From an uncultured Hungatella sp. (GTDB lineage: Bacteria > Bacillota > Clostridia > Lachnospirales > Lachnospiraceae): a DNA stretch of 9,731 nucleotides. Below, in pieces: positions 1-7,400 of this stretch. The notes under the pieces were generated by a model, which was given only the letters and a program-made list of their open reading frames with translations, made no database searches and was not told where the DNA came from. The stretch spans positions 1 to 9,731 of the forward strand of contig CAJUFP010000143.1 of NCBI GenBank assembly GCA_910585645.1, given 5' to 3'. The position numbers and the translations under genes were made by a program. Numbering within the stretch: position 1 is the first letter of the stretch; every line of letters starts with the position of its first letter.

Positions 1-150
1 ATGTTTGGCATATCTGAACCCGAACGGCACACAGCCTCCCTTCCCTCCCTGGCCCACGACCAAATCCGCCCTTTTGCTCACTCAATTATATATCAAAAGC
101 CCCATAAACGTTAAGCGGACCCAGCAGTCAAAGAAGCCGGACAATCTGCA
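1..150. other. Left-edge segment with no assignable gene
   Basis: I cannot assign a gene here. The plus strand is pyrimidine-rich between about 30 and 75. Plus-strand frame 2 stays open from the edge to the TAA at 181-183, but with a Pro/Thr-rich, non-family-like translation. On the minus strand a GTG at 81-79, directly after an in-frame TGA, opens 27 codons that run off the left edge (VSKRADLVVGQGG...). It has no recognisable Shine-Dalgarno sequence. Either could be chance, an edge of a neighbouring gene, or part of a dispersed intergenic repeat. Confidence 0.3.
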
Positions 151-152
151 CC

Positions 153-181
153 TTGACAAAATCATCTGTCCGGGGTATACT
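153..181 (+). promoter_or_regulatory. Sigma-A promoter of the SRP RNA gene
   Basis: A perfect -35 box TTGACA (153-158) is separated by exactly 17 bases from a -10 box TATACT (176-181). Transcription would begin near 188, about 18 bases before the mature SRP RNA, leaving a short 5' leader. Processing of such a leader is known for the B. subtilis scRNA precursor (RNase III); here it is inferred. The near-consensus boxes suit a stable, abundant RNA. Confidence 0.85.
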
Positions 182-205
182 TAACAGGCTACCTAAGTCA
201 TAAAG

Positions 206-472
206 CTTCCGTGCAGCCGGGGAGATAGCGGTGCCCTGTACCTGCAATCCGCTCTAGCAGGGGTGATGTCTCACCCCGGGCAGTTTACTGTGGAGCTGCC
301 CTGTGTAAGTGGCGATGACGTTTGGGTCTTGCGCAACAGAACTCTGTGAACCGTGTCAGGGCAGGAATGCAGCAGCACTAAGCGGAATCTTCTGTGTGCC
401 GCGAGGCAGCCTGGACTGAGTTAACTGCGCAGGTAACGTCTGTGGTATCTGCACAAAGTGAGACGCACGGAT
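206..472 (+). ncRNA. ffs: Signal recognition particle RNA, large Gram-positive type (scRNA)
   Basis: This is the RNA scaffold of the signal recognition particle. It binds Ffh and helps deliver nascent membrane and secreted proteins to FtsY and SecYEG. The ends pair: CCGTGC (209-214) with GCACGG (465-470). The Alu domain at the 5' side carries the conserved CTGCAATCCGCT block (about 240-253), and the GTGGCGATGACGTTTGGGTC block (309-328) matches the B. subtilis scRNA closely. The Ffh M-domain site is clear: GTCAGG (355-360), a GGAA tetraloop (364-367) closed by GCA/TGC, then AGCAGCA (371-377). Length of about 267 nt fits the Bacillus/Clostridium long form, not the 114-nt E. coli form. The Alu U-turn motif reads TGTACC rather than B. 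subtilis TGTAACC. Exact ends are estimated from the terminal helix. Confidence 0.95.
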
Positions 473-497
473 TTAATTTTATAAAAAAGCATATCGT

Positions 498-540
498 CCG
501 GGGAGACAAAGGCGTTTTTGTCCCCCGGAAGTTTTTTGTT
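498..540 (+). terminator. Rho-independent terminator after SRP RNA
   Basis: The arm CCGGGGAGACAAA (498-510) pairs with TTTGTCCCCCGG (517-528), with one bulged base and a short loop, giving about 12 base pairs. It is followed by a T-run at 532-537. It lies 26 bases after the SRP RNA 3' end and before the next promoter, so it separates the SRP RNA unit from the pfk operon. Confidence 0.88.
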
Positions 541-558
541 AAGGAAAAGACTTTTCCC

Positions 559-587
559 TTGCCCCCGTAAAACCTTTGTATTATAAT
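559..587 (+). promoter_or_regulatory. Sigma-A promoter of the pfk-dnaX operon
   Basis: TTGCCC (559-564), a 17-base spacer and a perfect TATAAT (582-587). Transcription should start near 594, giving a 5' untranslated region of about 55 bases before the ATG at 649. The imperfect -35 contrasts with the SRP RNA promoter and suggests moderate strength or activator help. A direct repeat of TTGTAAC lies just downstream (601-618). Confidence 0.75.
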
Positions 588-600
588 TACAGAATGGAAT

Positions 601-618
601 TTGTAACTTTGTTGTAAC
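601..618 (+). repeat. Direct repeat TTGTAAC with 11-bp period
   Basis: TTGTAAC occurs at 601-607 and again at 612-618, one DNA helical turn apart and on the same face. It lies just downstream of the predicted transcription start of the pfk operon. Tandem half-sites with about 11-bp period are typical of OmpR/PhoB-class response regulators, so this could be an operator. That reading is inference from spacing only. Confidence 0.3.
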
Positions 619-648
619 ATATCTTTGGGGGAAAGGAATGATGAAAAC

Positions 649-1728
649 ATGAGAGTAGGAATGTTGACCAGCGGAGGAGACTGCCAGAGCCTCAACGCCA
701 CCATGAGGGGAGTTGCAAAAGGACTTTACAGGATGTACGGCGATGATGTGGAGATCATCGGCTTTGAGGACGGCTACAGGGGGCTTATCTATGCTGATTA
801 CCACGTGATGAAGCAGTCGGATTTTTCCGGGATCCTGACAGAAGGCGGCACGATCCTGGGTACATCCAGGCAGCCCTTTAAACTGATGAGGGTGCCTGAT
901 GAAAACGGTCTGGATAAAGTCGAGGCCATGAAGCATACTTACAAAAAGCTGAAGCTGGAGTGCCTTGTAGTTCTGGGAGGCAACGGCAGCCAGAAGACGG
1001 CGAACCTTTTAAGGGAGGAAGGCCTAAACATCGTATCCCTGCCAAAGACCATTGACAATGACCTTTGGGGAACTGAGATGACATTCGGTTTTCAAAGCGC
1101 GGTCAATGTAGCCACCAATGCCATTGACTGCATTCACACCACCGCGGCATCCCACGGGCGGGTATTTATTGTGGAGGTTATGGGGCACAAAGTAGGCTCC
1201 CTGACCCTTCACGCGGGAATTGCCGGAGGCGCGGACATCATTCTGATCCCGGAGATCCCTTACGATATCAATGTAGTGGTGGACGCCTTAAAAGAGCGCA
1301 ACAGAAAAGGGAAACGTTTCTCCATACTGGCGGTAGCAGAAGGCGCCATTTCCAAAGAGGACGCCAAGCTTAGCAAAAAAGAATTAAAAGAGAAGAGGAA
1401 AAACGGTGTAGTTTATCCGTCCGTTGCCTACGAGCTGGGGGCTCAGATCGAGGAGCTGACAGGCCAGGAGGTGCGGGTCACGGTTCCGGGCCACATGCAG
1501 AGAGGCGGAGAGCCCTGCCCCTACGACCGGGTTCTTTCCACCAGAGTCGGCGCGGCAGCCGCGAAACTGATCCAGAACAAGACATACGGGTATATGGTCT
1601 GCATAAAGGACGGGGAAGTAGACAAGGTTCCTCTGGAGGAAGTGGCAGGCAAGTTAAAAACCGTAGACCCCAAGTGTTCCATGATAAAAGAAGCAAAGCT
1701 TATCGGCATTTGCTTTGGAGACGAGTAA
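649..1728 (+). CDS. pfkA: 6-phosphofructokinase, clostridial long type
   Basis: Cytoplasmic glycolytic enzyme that phosphorylates fructose 6-phosphate to fructose 1,6-bisphosphate. The start at ATG 649 is chosen because the product then begins MRVGMLTSGGDC, the usual family N-terminus, with AAAGGA (632-637) upstream. An in-frame TTG at 625 would add eight unconserved residues. Length is 359 residues, longer than the 320-residue E. coli enzyme. Visible motifs are the nucleotide loop GGDCQSLN (9-16), GGNGS (110-114), the catalytic LPKTIDND (131-138, general base D136), MGH (178-180), the substrate-binding PE (201-202) and GHMQRGG (281-287). The Lys in PKTIDND is a hallmark of pyrophosphate-using enzymes, while the Gly in GGNGS is ATP-like, so the phosphoryl donor cannot be settled here. 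The Asn in place of the usual Asp in GGDGS agrees with clostridial homologues I recall. It is first in the operon, 21 bases before dnaX. Confidence 0.93.
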   Translation: MRVGMLTSGGDCQSLNATMRGVAKGLYRMYGDDVEIIGFEDGYRGLIYADYHVMKQSDFSGILTEGGTILGTSRQPFKLMRVPDENGLDKVEAMKHTYKKLKLECLVVLGGNGSQKTANLLREEGLNIVSLPKTIDNDLWGTEMTFGFQSAVNVATNAIDCIHTTAASHGRVFIVEVMGHKVGSLTLHAGIAGGADIILIPEIPYDINVVVDALKERNRKGKRFSILAVAEGAISKEDAKLSKKELKEKRKNGVVYPSVAYELGAQIEELTGQEVRVTVPGHMQRGGEPCPYDRVLSTRVGAAAAKLIQNKTYGYMVCIKDGEVDKVPLEEVAGKLKTVDPKCSMIKEAKLIGICFGDE

Positions 1729-1737
1729 AACCATTAT

Positions 1738-1744
1738 AGAGGTG
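1738..1744 (+). promoter_or_regulatory. Ribosome binding site of dnaX
   Basis: AGAGGTG sits five bases before the ATG at 1750, inside the 21-base gap after the pfk stop. It fixes the dnaX start, and the short gap with no terminator supports co-transcription. Confidence 0.75.
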
Positions 1745-1749
1745 AAACC

Positions 1750-3423
1750 ATGTCTTACACGGCGCTTTACCGCAAATGGCGTCCTGCCAGATTTGAGGAT
1801 GTAAAAGGTCAGGACCACATTGTTCAGACGTTGAAAAATCAGATAACATCAGGACGCATAGGTCACGCTTACCTGTTTTGCGGCACCAGAGGCACCGGAA
1901 AGACCAGTATTGCCAAGATATTTGCCCGGGCGGTAAATTGTGAGGAGCCGGTGGATGGAAGTCCCTGCGGACATTGCAGGATCTGTAAAAATATCGCTGC
2001 CGGCTCTTCTTTAAACGTGGTGGAGATTGACGCCGCCTCCAACAACGGCGTGGAGAACATCCGGGATATCCGGGAACAGGTGCAGTATCCGCCTACAGAA
2101 GGAAGATACCGGGTTTATATCATCGACGAAGTGCATATGCTGTCAACAGGGGCGTTTAACGCATTGCTCAAGACCTTAGAGGAACCGCCCTCCTATGTGA
2201 TCTTTATCCTGGCCACCACAGAAGTCCACAAAATTCCGGTTACGGTGCTGTCCAGGTGCCAGAGATACGATTTTAAACGGATCACGGTGGCGACCATTGT
2301 TGACAGGCTTGCGGAGCTGTCCCGGGCCGAGAACATCCAGGTGGAGGAAAAGGCCCTGGGATACATTGCCAGGGCGGCGGACGGAGCCATGAGAGATGCT
2401 TTAAGTCTGCTGGACCAGTGTGTTGCCTTCCACTTTGGAGAGCTTTTGACTTATGACCATGTGCTGGATATACTGGGAGCCGTTGATACGAGTATCTTCA
2501 GCAGGATGTTCCGGTCAGTGACAGGGCAGAACACCACAGACTGCATTTATCAGTTGGAGGAACTGGTGATACAGGGACGAGAGCTGGGGCAGTTTGTGAC
2601 GGATTTTATCTGGTATATGAGAAACCTTTTGCTGACTCAGACTACGGACAGCGGAGAAGCTGTCCTGGACATGTCCGCGGAGAACAAAAAGGCGCTGGAA
2701 GAGGACGCCAAGCTGGCAGACGGAGAGACTCTGATGCGGTATATCCGTGTATTTTCCGAACTGTCCAATCAGATCCGCTATGCCAGCCAGAAAAGAGTCC
2801 TCATAGAGCTGGCATTTATAAAACTGACAAAACCCCAGATGGAGCACAATTATGACTCCATTATAGAGCGGCTGAATAAGATCGAGGAACAGCTGGAGGA
2901 GGGAATTCCTGTGAATCCGGCTGCACTGAGCCGGATGGCTCCCATGCAGGCAGGAGCGGCAGCGGGGGAGAATGGAAGCAGTGCGGGGGTAGATGGGGCG
3001 TCTGTCAGGATGCCCGGCTCATCCTCCCAGGGCGCGGCGTCCTATGAGGCGACGCCTCCGGCTTCGGTTACCCTGCCAAAGGGCCAGCTGGAGGACCTGC
3101 AGATGATACGCAATGAGTGGGGGAAGATAATTCGAAATCTGGGCGGCGTCATTCGCTCCAGTTTTCGGGATACCATTGTGGAGCCAAGCGGCGACAGCTG
3201 CCTTACAGTGGTATTTGCCAATATAGATAATTACGAGATCGGGCGGCGTCCCACCATCATGGGGGAGCTGGAAGAATATGTGAAGAACACTTACAACAAG
3301 GAGATTTATTTTAAAACCAGGCTTTTAGGAACCGGGGAGCGGATCGATACCGTGTATGTAAGTGACGAGGAATTGAAAAACCATATCCATATGGATATTA
3401 CTATAGAAGACGATATCGGGTAG
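1750..3423 (+). CDS. dnaX: DNA polymerase III tau (gamma/tau) clamp-loader subunit
   Basis: AAA+ ATPase of the clamp loader, which opens and loads the beta sliding clamp at primer ends; the C-terminal part links the loader to the polymerase and helicase. The start MSYTALYRKWRP is the family N-terminus. Domains: Walker A GTRGTGKT (45-52), zinc-binding cysteines C64, C73, C76 and C79, Walker B YIIDEVHM (123-130), sensor 1 around ATT (155-157), the SRC arginine finger (168-170) and sensor 2 GAMRDALSLLDQ (212-223). The clamp-loader collar follows to about residue 362. An Ala/Gly/Ser-rich linker (390-440) leads to a C-terminal domain (about 445-557). At 557 residues it is a normal Firmicute tau. 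I saw no A6G-type slippery run, so there is no sign of a programmed frameshift making a short gamma form. It is followed after 16 bases by ybaB, the standard order. Confidence 0.97.
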   Translation: MSYTALYRKWRPARFEDVKGQDHIVQTLKNQITSGRIGHAYLFCGTRGTGKTSIAKIFARAVNCEEPVDGSPCGHCRICKNIAAGSSLNVVEIDAASNNGVENIRDIREQVQYPPTEGRYRVYIIDEVHMLSTGAFNALLKTLEEPPSYVIFILATTEVHKIPVTVLSRCQRYDFKRITVATIVDRLAELSRAENIQVEEKALGYIARAADGAMRDALSLLDQCVAFHFGELLTYDHVLDILGAVDTSIFSRMFRSVTGQNTTDCIYQLEELVIQGRELGQFVTDFIWYMRNLLLTQTTDSGEAVLDMSAENKKALEEDAKLADGETLMRYIRVFSELSNQIRYASQKRVLIELAFIKLTKPQMEHNYDSIIERLNKIEEQLEEGIPVNPAALSRMAPMQAGAAAGENGSSAGVDGASVRMPGSSSQGAASYEATPPASVTLPKGQLEDLQMIRNEWGKIIRNLGGVIRSSFRDTIVEPSGDSCLTVVFANIDNYEIGRRPTIMGELEEYVKNTYNKEIYFKTRLLGTGERIDTVYVSDEELKNHIHMDITIEDDIG

Positions 3424-3439
3424 ATGAGAGGAGATCATT

Positions 3440-3784
3440 ATGGCTAAGAGAGGCGGATTCCCGGGCGGTATGCCTGGCAATATGAACAATTTGATGAAGC
3501 AGGCCCAGAAGATGCAGAGGCAGATGGAGGAAACCACCAGAGAACTGGAAGCCAAAGAATATTCGGCGTCAGCAGGAGGCGGAGCCGTGACGGTGACCGT
3601 GTCCGGCAAGAAGGAAGTCACATCCGTTAAGATCGCCCCGGAGGCTGTGGACCCGGATGATGTGGAGATGCTGGAAGATATGATCATGGCTGCGGTCAAC
3701 GAGGCGTTCCGTCAGATGGAGGAGGAGTCAAACAGCGCCATGGCAAAGCTGACCGGAGGACTGGGCGGAGGATTTCCGTTCTAA
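3440..3784 (+). CDS. ybaB: YbaB/EbfC family nucleoid-associated DNA-binding protein
   Basis: Small dimeric protein that binds and bends DNA and is thought to help organise the nucleoid; its link to RecR-mediated repair is mostly by gene neighbourhood. The product has 114 residues, usual for the family. It begins with a Gly/Met-rich stretch (MAKRGGFPGGMPGNMNNLMK), then the helix MKQAQKMQRQMEETTRELEAK (residues 19-39), and the central strand region with VTVTVSGKKEVTSVKIAPEAVDP. The helical C-terminal part contains LEDMIMAAVNEAF and ends in a Gly-rich tail. AGAGGAGA (3427-3434) precedes the ATG at good spacing, and the dnaX stop lies just upstream. The gene ends two bases before recR, which implies translational coupling. 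Confidence 0.95.
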   Translation: MAKRGGFPGGMPGNMNNLMKQAQKMQRQMEETTRELEAKEYSASAGGGAVTVTVSGKKEVTSVKIAPEAVDPDDVEMLEDMIMAAVNEAFRQMEEESNSAMAKLTGGLGGGFPF

Positions 3785-3786
3785 TT

Positions 3787-4383
3787 ATGGATTATTACAG
3801 CAATCAGATTACCAGATTAATTGAAGAACTGTCAAAACTTCCGGGTATTGGAGCAAAATCGGCTCAGAGGCTTGCGTTCCACATCATCAATATGCCCAAG
3901 GAGCAGGTAGAGCGGCTGTCAAATACCATGGTGAACGCAAAAGCCCAGGTCCGCTACTGCAAAGAGTGCTTTACTCTGACAGACCAGGACTTATGCCCTA
4001 TTTGCAGCAGCGGGAAACGGGACCATCAGACGATCATGGTGGTTGAGAATCCAAGGGATCTGGCGGCCTACGAAAAGACGGGCAAGTACGATGGCGTTTA
4101 CCATGTACTCCATGGAGCTATTTCCCCGATGCTGGGAATCGGGCCGGGAGAGATCAAGCTGAAAGAGCTTATGCAGAGGCTTCAGGGCGATGTAAAGGAA
4201 GTTATCATTGCTACCAACTCCAGTTTGGAGGGGGAAACTACAGCCATGTACATCAGCAAGCTGATAAAGCCAACAGGGATCACAGTCAGCCGGATCGCCA
4301 GCGGTGTTCCGGTGGGAGGAGATTTGGAGTACATAGACGAGGTGACGCTGCTTCGGGCGCTGGAAGGGAGAGTCCAACTATAG
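3787..4383 (+). CDS. recR: Recombination mediator protein RecR
   Basis: Works with RecO (and RecF) to load RecA onto SSB-coated single-stranded DNA at gaps and breaks. Length is 198 residues, typical. Domains in order: helix-hairpin-helix LPGIGAKSAQRLAFHI (18-33), a four-cysteine zinc finger (C58, C61, C70, C73), and a Toprim domain (about 80-175) with VVENPRDLAAYE and the acidic NSSLEGETTA segment (144-153). The C-terminal motif GVPVGGDLEYIDEVTLLRAL (173-192) is highly characteristic. The start ATG is only two bases after the ybaB stop, with no strong ribosome binding site of its own beyond the ybaB 3' end, so translation probably depends on reinitiation. All key residues are present. Confidence 0.97.
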   Translation: MDYYSNQITRLIEELSKLPGIGAKSAQRLAFHIINMPKEQVERLSNTMVNAKAQVRYCKECFTLTDQDLCPICSSGKRDHQTIMVVENPRDLAAYEKTGKYDGVYHVLHGAISPMLGIGPGEIKLKELMQRLQGDVKEVIIATNSSLEGETTAMYISKLIKPTGITVSRIASGVPVGGDLEYIDEVTLLRALEGRVQL

Positions 4384-4425
4384 CGGCAGCCGCCTTGCAA
4401 GAAGGGGCGCGGTTTCTGCGCTGAC

Positions 4426-4430
4426 GGAGG
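4426..4430 (+). promoter_or_regulatory. Ribosome binding site of the TPR/low-complexity gene
   Basis: GGAGG sits five bases before ATG 4436, near the end of the 52-base recR-downstream gap. This gap is the largest in the operon; I see no promoter boxes or terminator hairpin in it. Confidence 0.8.
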
Positions 4431-4435
4431 AAACG

Positions 4436-7400
4436 ATGGATAAATACGAGTTTAACATAAAAGTTGAACAGATCAAAAAAATGGTCAACAAAGAGGACTT
4501 CGCAACCGCCATGAAGATTGCGGACACCATAGACTGGCGGCGGGTGAGAAACGCCAACCTCTTGTCAACCATCTCCCAGGTATACGAAAAGAACGGGCAG
4601 TATCAGGAATCAAAGGAAGTGCTGCTTCTGGCGTTTGAGAGGGCTCCCATTGGAAAAAGATTTCTCTATAAACTTACGGAGCTGGCTTTGAAGGAGGGGA
4701 GTATAAGGGAGGCGGAGGATTACTACCGGGAATTCTGCGAGCTGGCGCCGGAGGATACCAGGCAGTATATTCTGCGGTATTTGATATTAAAGGAAAAACG
4801 GGCGTCCTCAGACCAGCTGATCCAGGCTCTGGAGCGTTATACCAACGCGGAACTGGACGAGAAATGGATGTATGAGCTGGCAAAACTCTATGCCAAGGCC
4901 GGAAGGACCGACGCCTGTGTTCAGCTGTGCGATAAGATGATCTTGCTGTTTGGCGTTGGGACTTATGTGGATAAGGCCACAGAATTAAAGCAGCAGTATG
5001 GGCAGTCAAACAACTTTCAGAGACCGACAGCTCAGACGCCGGCGCGCAATCCTTACGGCGGAAACGTTATACAGATGCCTGGGGTATCTGCTTACAGCGG
5101 AAACTGGCAGAATTCCGGCAGTGAGCAGGGAACGACTGGCTCTGGGGGGTATGAGGCAGATAGTGGTTATGGGACGCCGTATGGTCCCGACAATCGTTAT
5201 GATACAGGGGCAGGCTATGGTTCCGGGGGCAGTTACGGAGGGGACCAGAGCTATGGCCCTGAAAGCAGTTATGGAGGGGACCAGAGCTATGGCTCTGAAA
5301 GCAGTTATGGCCAGGGGGCAGATTACAATTCAGGAACCGGCTATGGCACGAACCAGGACTATAGCCAGGGAACAACAGGTTATGGCTCTCAGGTAAGTTA
5401 CGGGGCAGAAAACAGTTATGGTTCCCAGAAAGGTTACGGAACGGAAAGCGGTTATAGTTCCCAGGCCGGCTATGGAACGGAAAGCAGCTATGGCTCTCCT
5501 GAGAGCTACGGGACAGGAAACGGCTATGGCTCCCCAGCGGGTTATGGGACGGAAGGCAGCTATGGCTCCCCAGCGGGTTATGGAACGGAAAGCGGCTATG
5601 GCTCCCCGGCGGGTTATGAGACGGAAAGCAGCTATGGCTCCCCCGTGGGTTACGGAACAGAAAATGACTATGGCTCCCCGGCGGGCTATGGAGCGGAAAA
5701 CGGCTATGGAACCCCAGCAGGCTATGGGACGGAAAACAGCTATGGTTCCCCAGCGGGTTATGGGACGGAGAACGGCTATGGCTCCCCGGCGGGCTATGGG
5801 ACGGAGAACGGCTATGGAACCCCTGCAGGTTATGGAACGGAAAATGGCTATGGTTCTGCGGAGAGATATGGAACAGAAAACAGCTACGGCTCTCCGGAGG
5901 GCTATGGGGCGGAGGGCGGTTATAGCTCTCAGGCCGGTTATAGAACAGATAATCGTTATGGCTCTCAGGAAGGCCATGGAGCCGACGGCGTCTATGGCTC
6001 CCCGGAGGGCTACGGGGTGGAAGGCGGTTACGGCTCCCAAAAGGATTATGAGGAGTATGGGGGATCCGTAGGTTATGGCTCTCAGGGCGACCCGGGACCG
6101 GAAGCGGGGTATGTGCCTTCCGAAAATTATGGAGCAGAAACAGATTATATGTCCCCCGACAGCTATAGGACAGAGACAGGCTATGGGTATGGTTCTCAAA
6201 ACGGTTACGGAGCCGGAGGGGGATATGATGATGCCCATTATGGCAACAGAGAGTATATGCCCTATGACGGAGAGGATGCCTATGACACGGAAGAGCCATA
6301 TGGCGGAGCAGCAGGGTACGGCCCAAAAGATGACCAGGGACTGTGGCAGGAATCAGAGGAGGGGATGACCAGACAGAGACAGGCCGGGTATGGGCATAGA
6401 GAATACGGGTATACCAATCCCCATGGAGGTTATCCCCAGGCCGGACCCTATGTTGTGGATGAAGAGATGATGGCAAACTTGCATCAGGCGGCTGCTGAAA
6501 AGGAACTTGCGGCAGAGATGTCCAGAATCTCCACGGAGGAGTATGTAGAGCCGCAGCCGGTGTCCAATCAGACCAGAGTATTTCGGGGAAAGAATAATAT
6601 AAGGATTCTCCGGCCAAGAGAGGAAGAGGAGAAAATTTATTATCCCCGCTCCTATACGATTCACCACATGATAATTGAAGCCGAAACTGCCAGGGAAGGG
6701 TTTGAGATGGCTGTGGAGGAATTGAAAAAGGTTCATCAGGAAACCGGCGTAAACAACGCGGTCATCAAGATCTCCGGAAGCAAGCTGAGTAAAAGAGGAG
6801 TTTTTAATGTCTCTGACAAGCTGTCAGGAAAAGACCTGATCGTGGAGGAGGCCGGCGACCTGACCCAGCGGGATCTGGAAGAATTGCAGATGCTTTTGGA
6901 GCGGGATGAGACAGGCATGATTGTAGTCCTCATCGATACTCCCCATCAGATCGCGGAACTGCATCAGCAGAACCCTGGCTTTATAAATCTGTTTAAATGC
7001 ATTGGTTCGGAAACATATGAGGAAGAGCCAGTACAGCAGGCACAGGATCAGGTTCAGGAAGAACCGTCCGCCATAGAAGAAAGCCCTGTTGGGGAACCTG
7101 TGTCAGAGCCGGAGCAAAAACCAGAACTAAAACCAGAACTAAAACCAGAACAAACTCTTCAGGAGCCAGACCCGGAGATAAGCTCCCAGCCGGAACCGGA
7201 ACTAAAAGAAGAGACATCATCATCGCAGTTGGACCAGGATGCCCTTGGGGATACAACTCCCCCGACACCCCAGGAAGAGGAGACGACGCCGGAATCTGGG
7301 GATAATCAGGATGGGGAGGAGGAGCCAGAAAAGGAAGCGGAGGATCTGCCTGAACATGCAGACGGGAAAGACGAAAGCATGGAGGAAGTCCGCGGGCCAG

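Larger units (their letters stand above)
5054..6451 (+). other. Tyr/Gly/Ser-rich low-complexity (prion-like) region
   Basis: This encodes residues 207-672 of the TPR protein. Composition is dominated by Gly, Tyr, Ser, Glu, Thr, Pro and Asn, with almost no Ile, Leu, Phe, Cys or Trp. Most tyrosines fit [G/S]Y[G/S], the pattern of FUS/EWS-type prion-like domains. Arginine is rare within it, so any self-association would have to be mainly Tyr-Tyr. Frequent Glu and Asp make the region net acidic, unlike FUS. Confidence 0.9.

Noticed and set aside
421..936. Minus-strand open frame of 171 codons across the SRP RNA 3' end, terminator and pfk start
   Set aside because: It crosses a clear RNA gene, terminator and promoter and has no family resemblance.
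1750..3423. Programmed frameshift in dnaX giving a short gamma subunit
   Set aside because: I found no A6G-like slippery heptamer with a following stem; only an isolated A5G run near 2685 is present.
5378..6061. CRISPR array
   Set aside because: The 36-bp units are contiguous, with no unique spacers between them, and they translate as one frame.
5418..6071. Plus-strand overlapping frame of 217 codons (Met/Ala/Arg-rich)
   Set aside because: A frame-shifted reading of the repeats with no domain and no ribosome binding site.
5330..6238. Second minus-strand open frame of 302 codons (Ile/Ala/Arg repeats)
   Set aside because: Same repeat artefact in another frame; its periodicity is exactly that of the plus-strand array.
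5067..6617. Minus-strand open frame of 516 codons opposite the Tyr/Gly repeats
   Set aside because: It exists because the 36-bp repeat has no stop in this antisense frame. The translation is His/Ser/Pro repeats with no start signal or family match, and the plus-strand frame is continuous with recognised domains.
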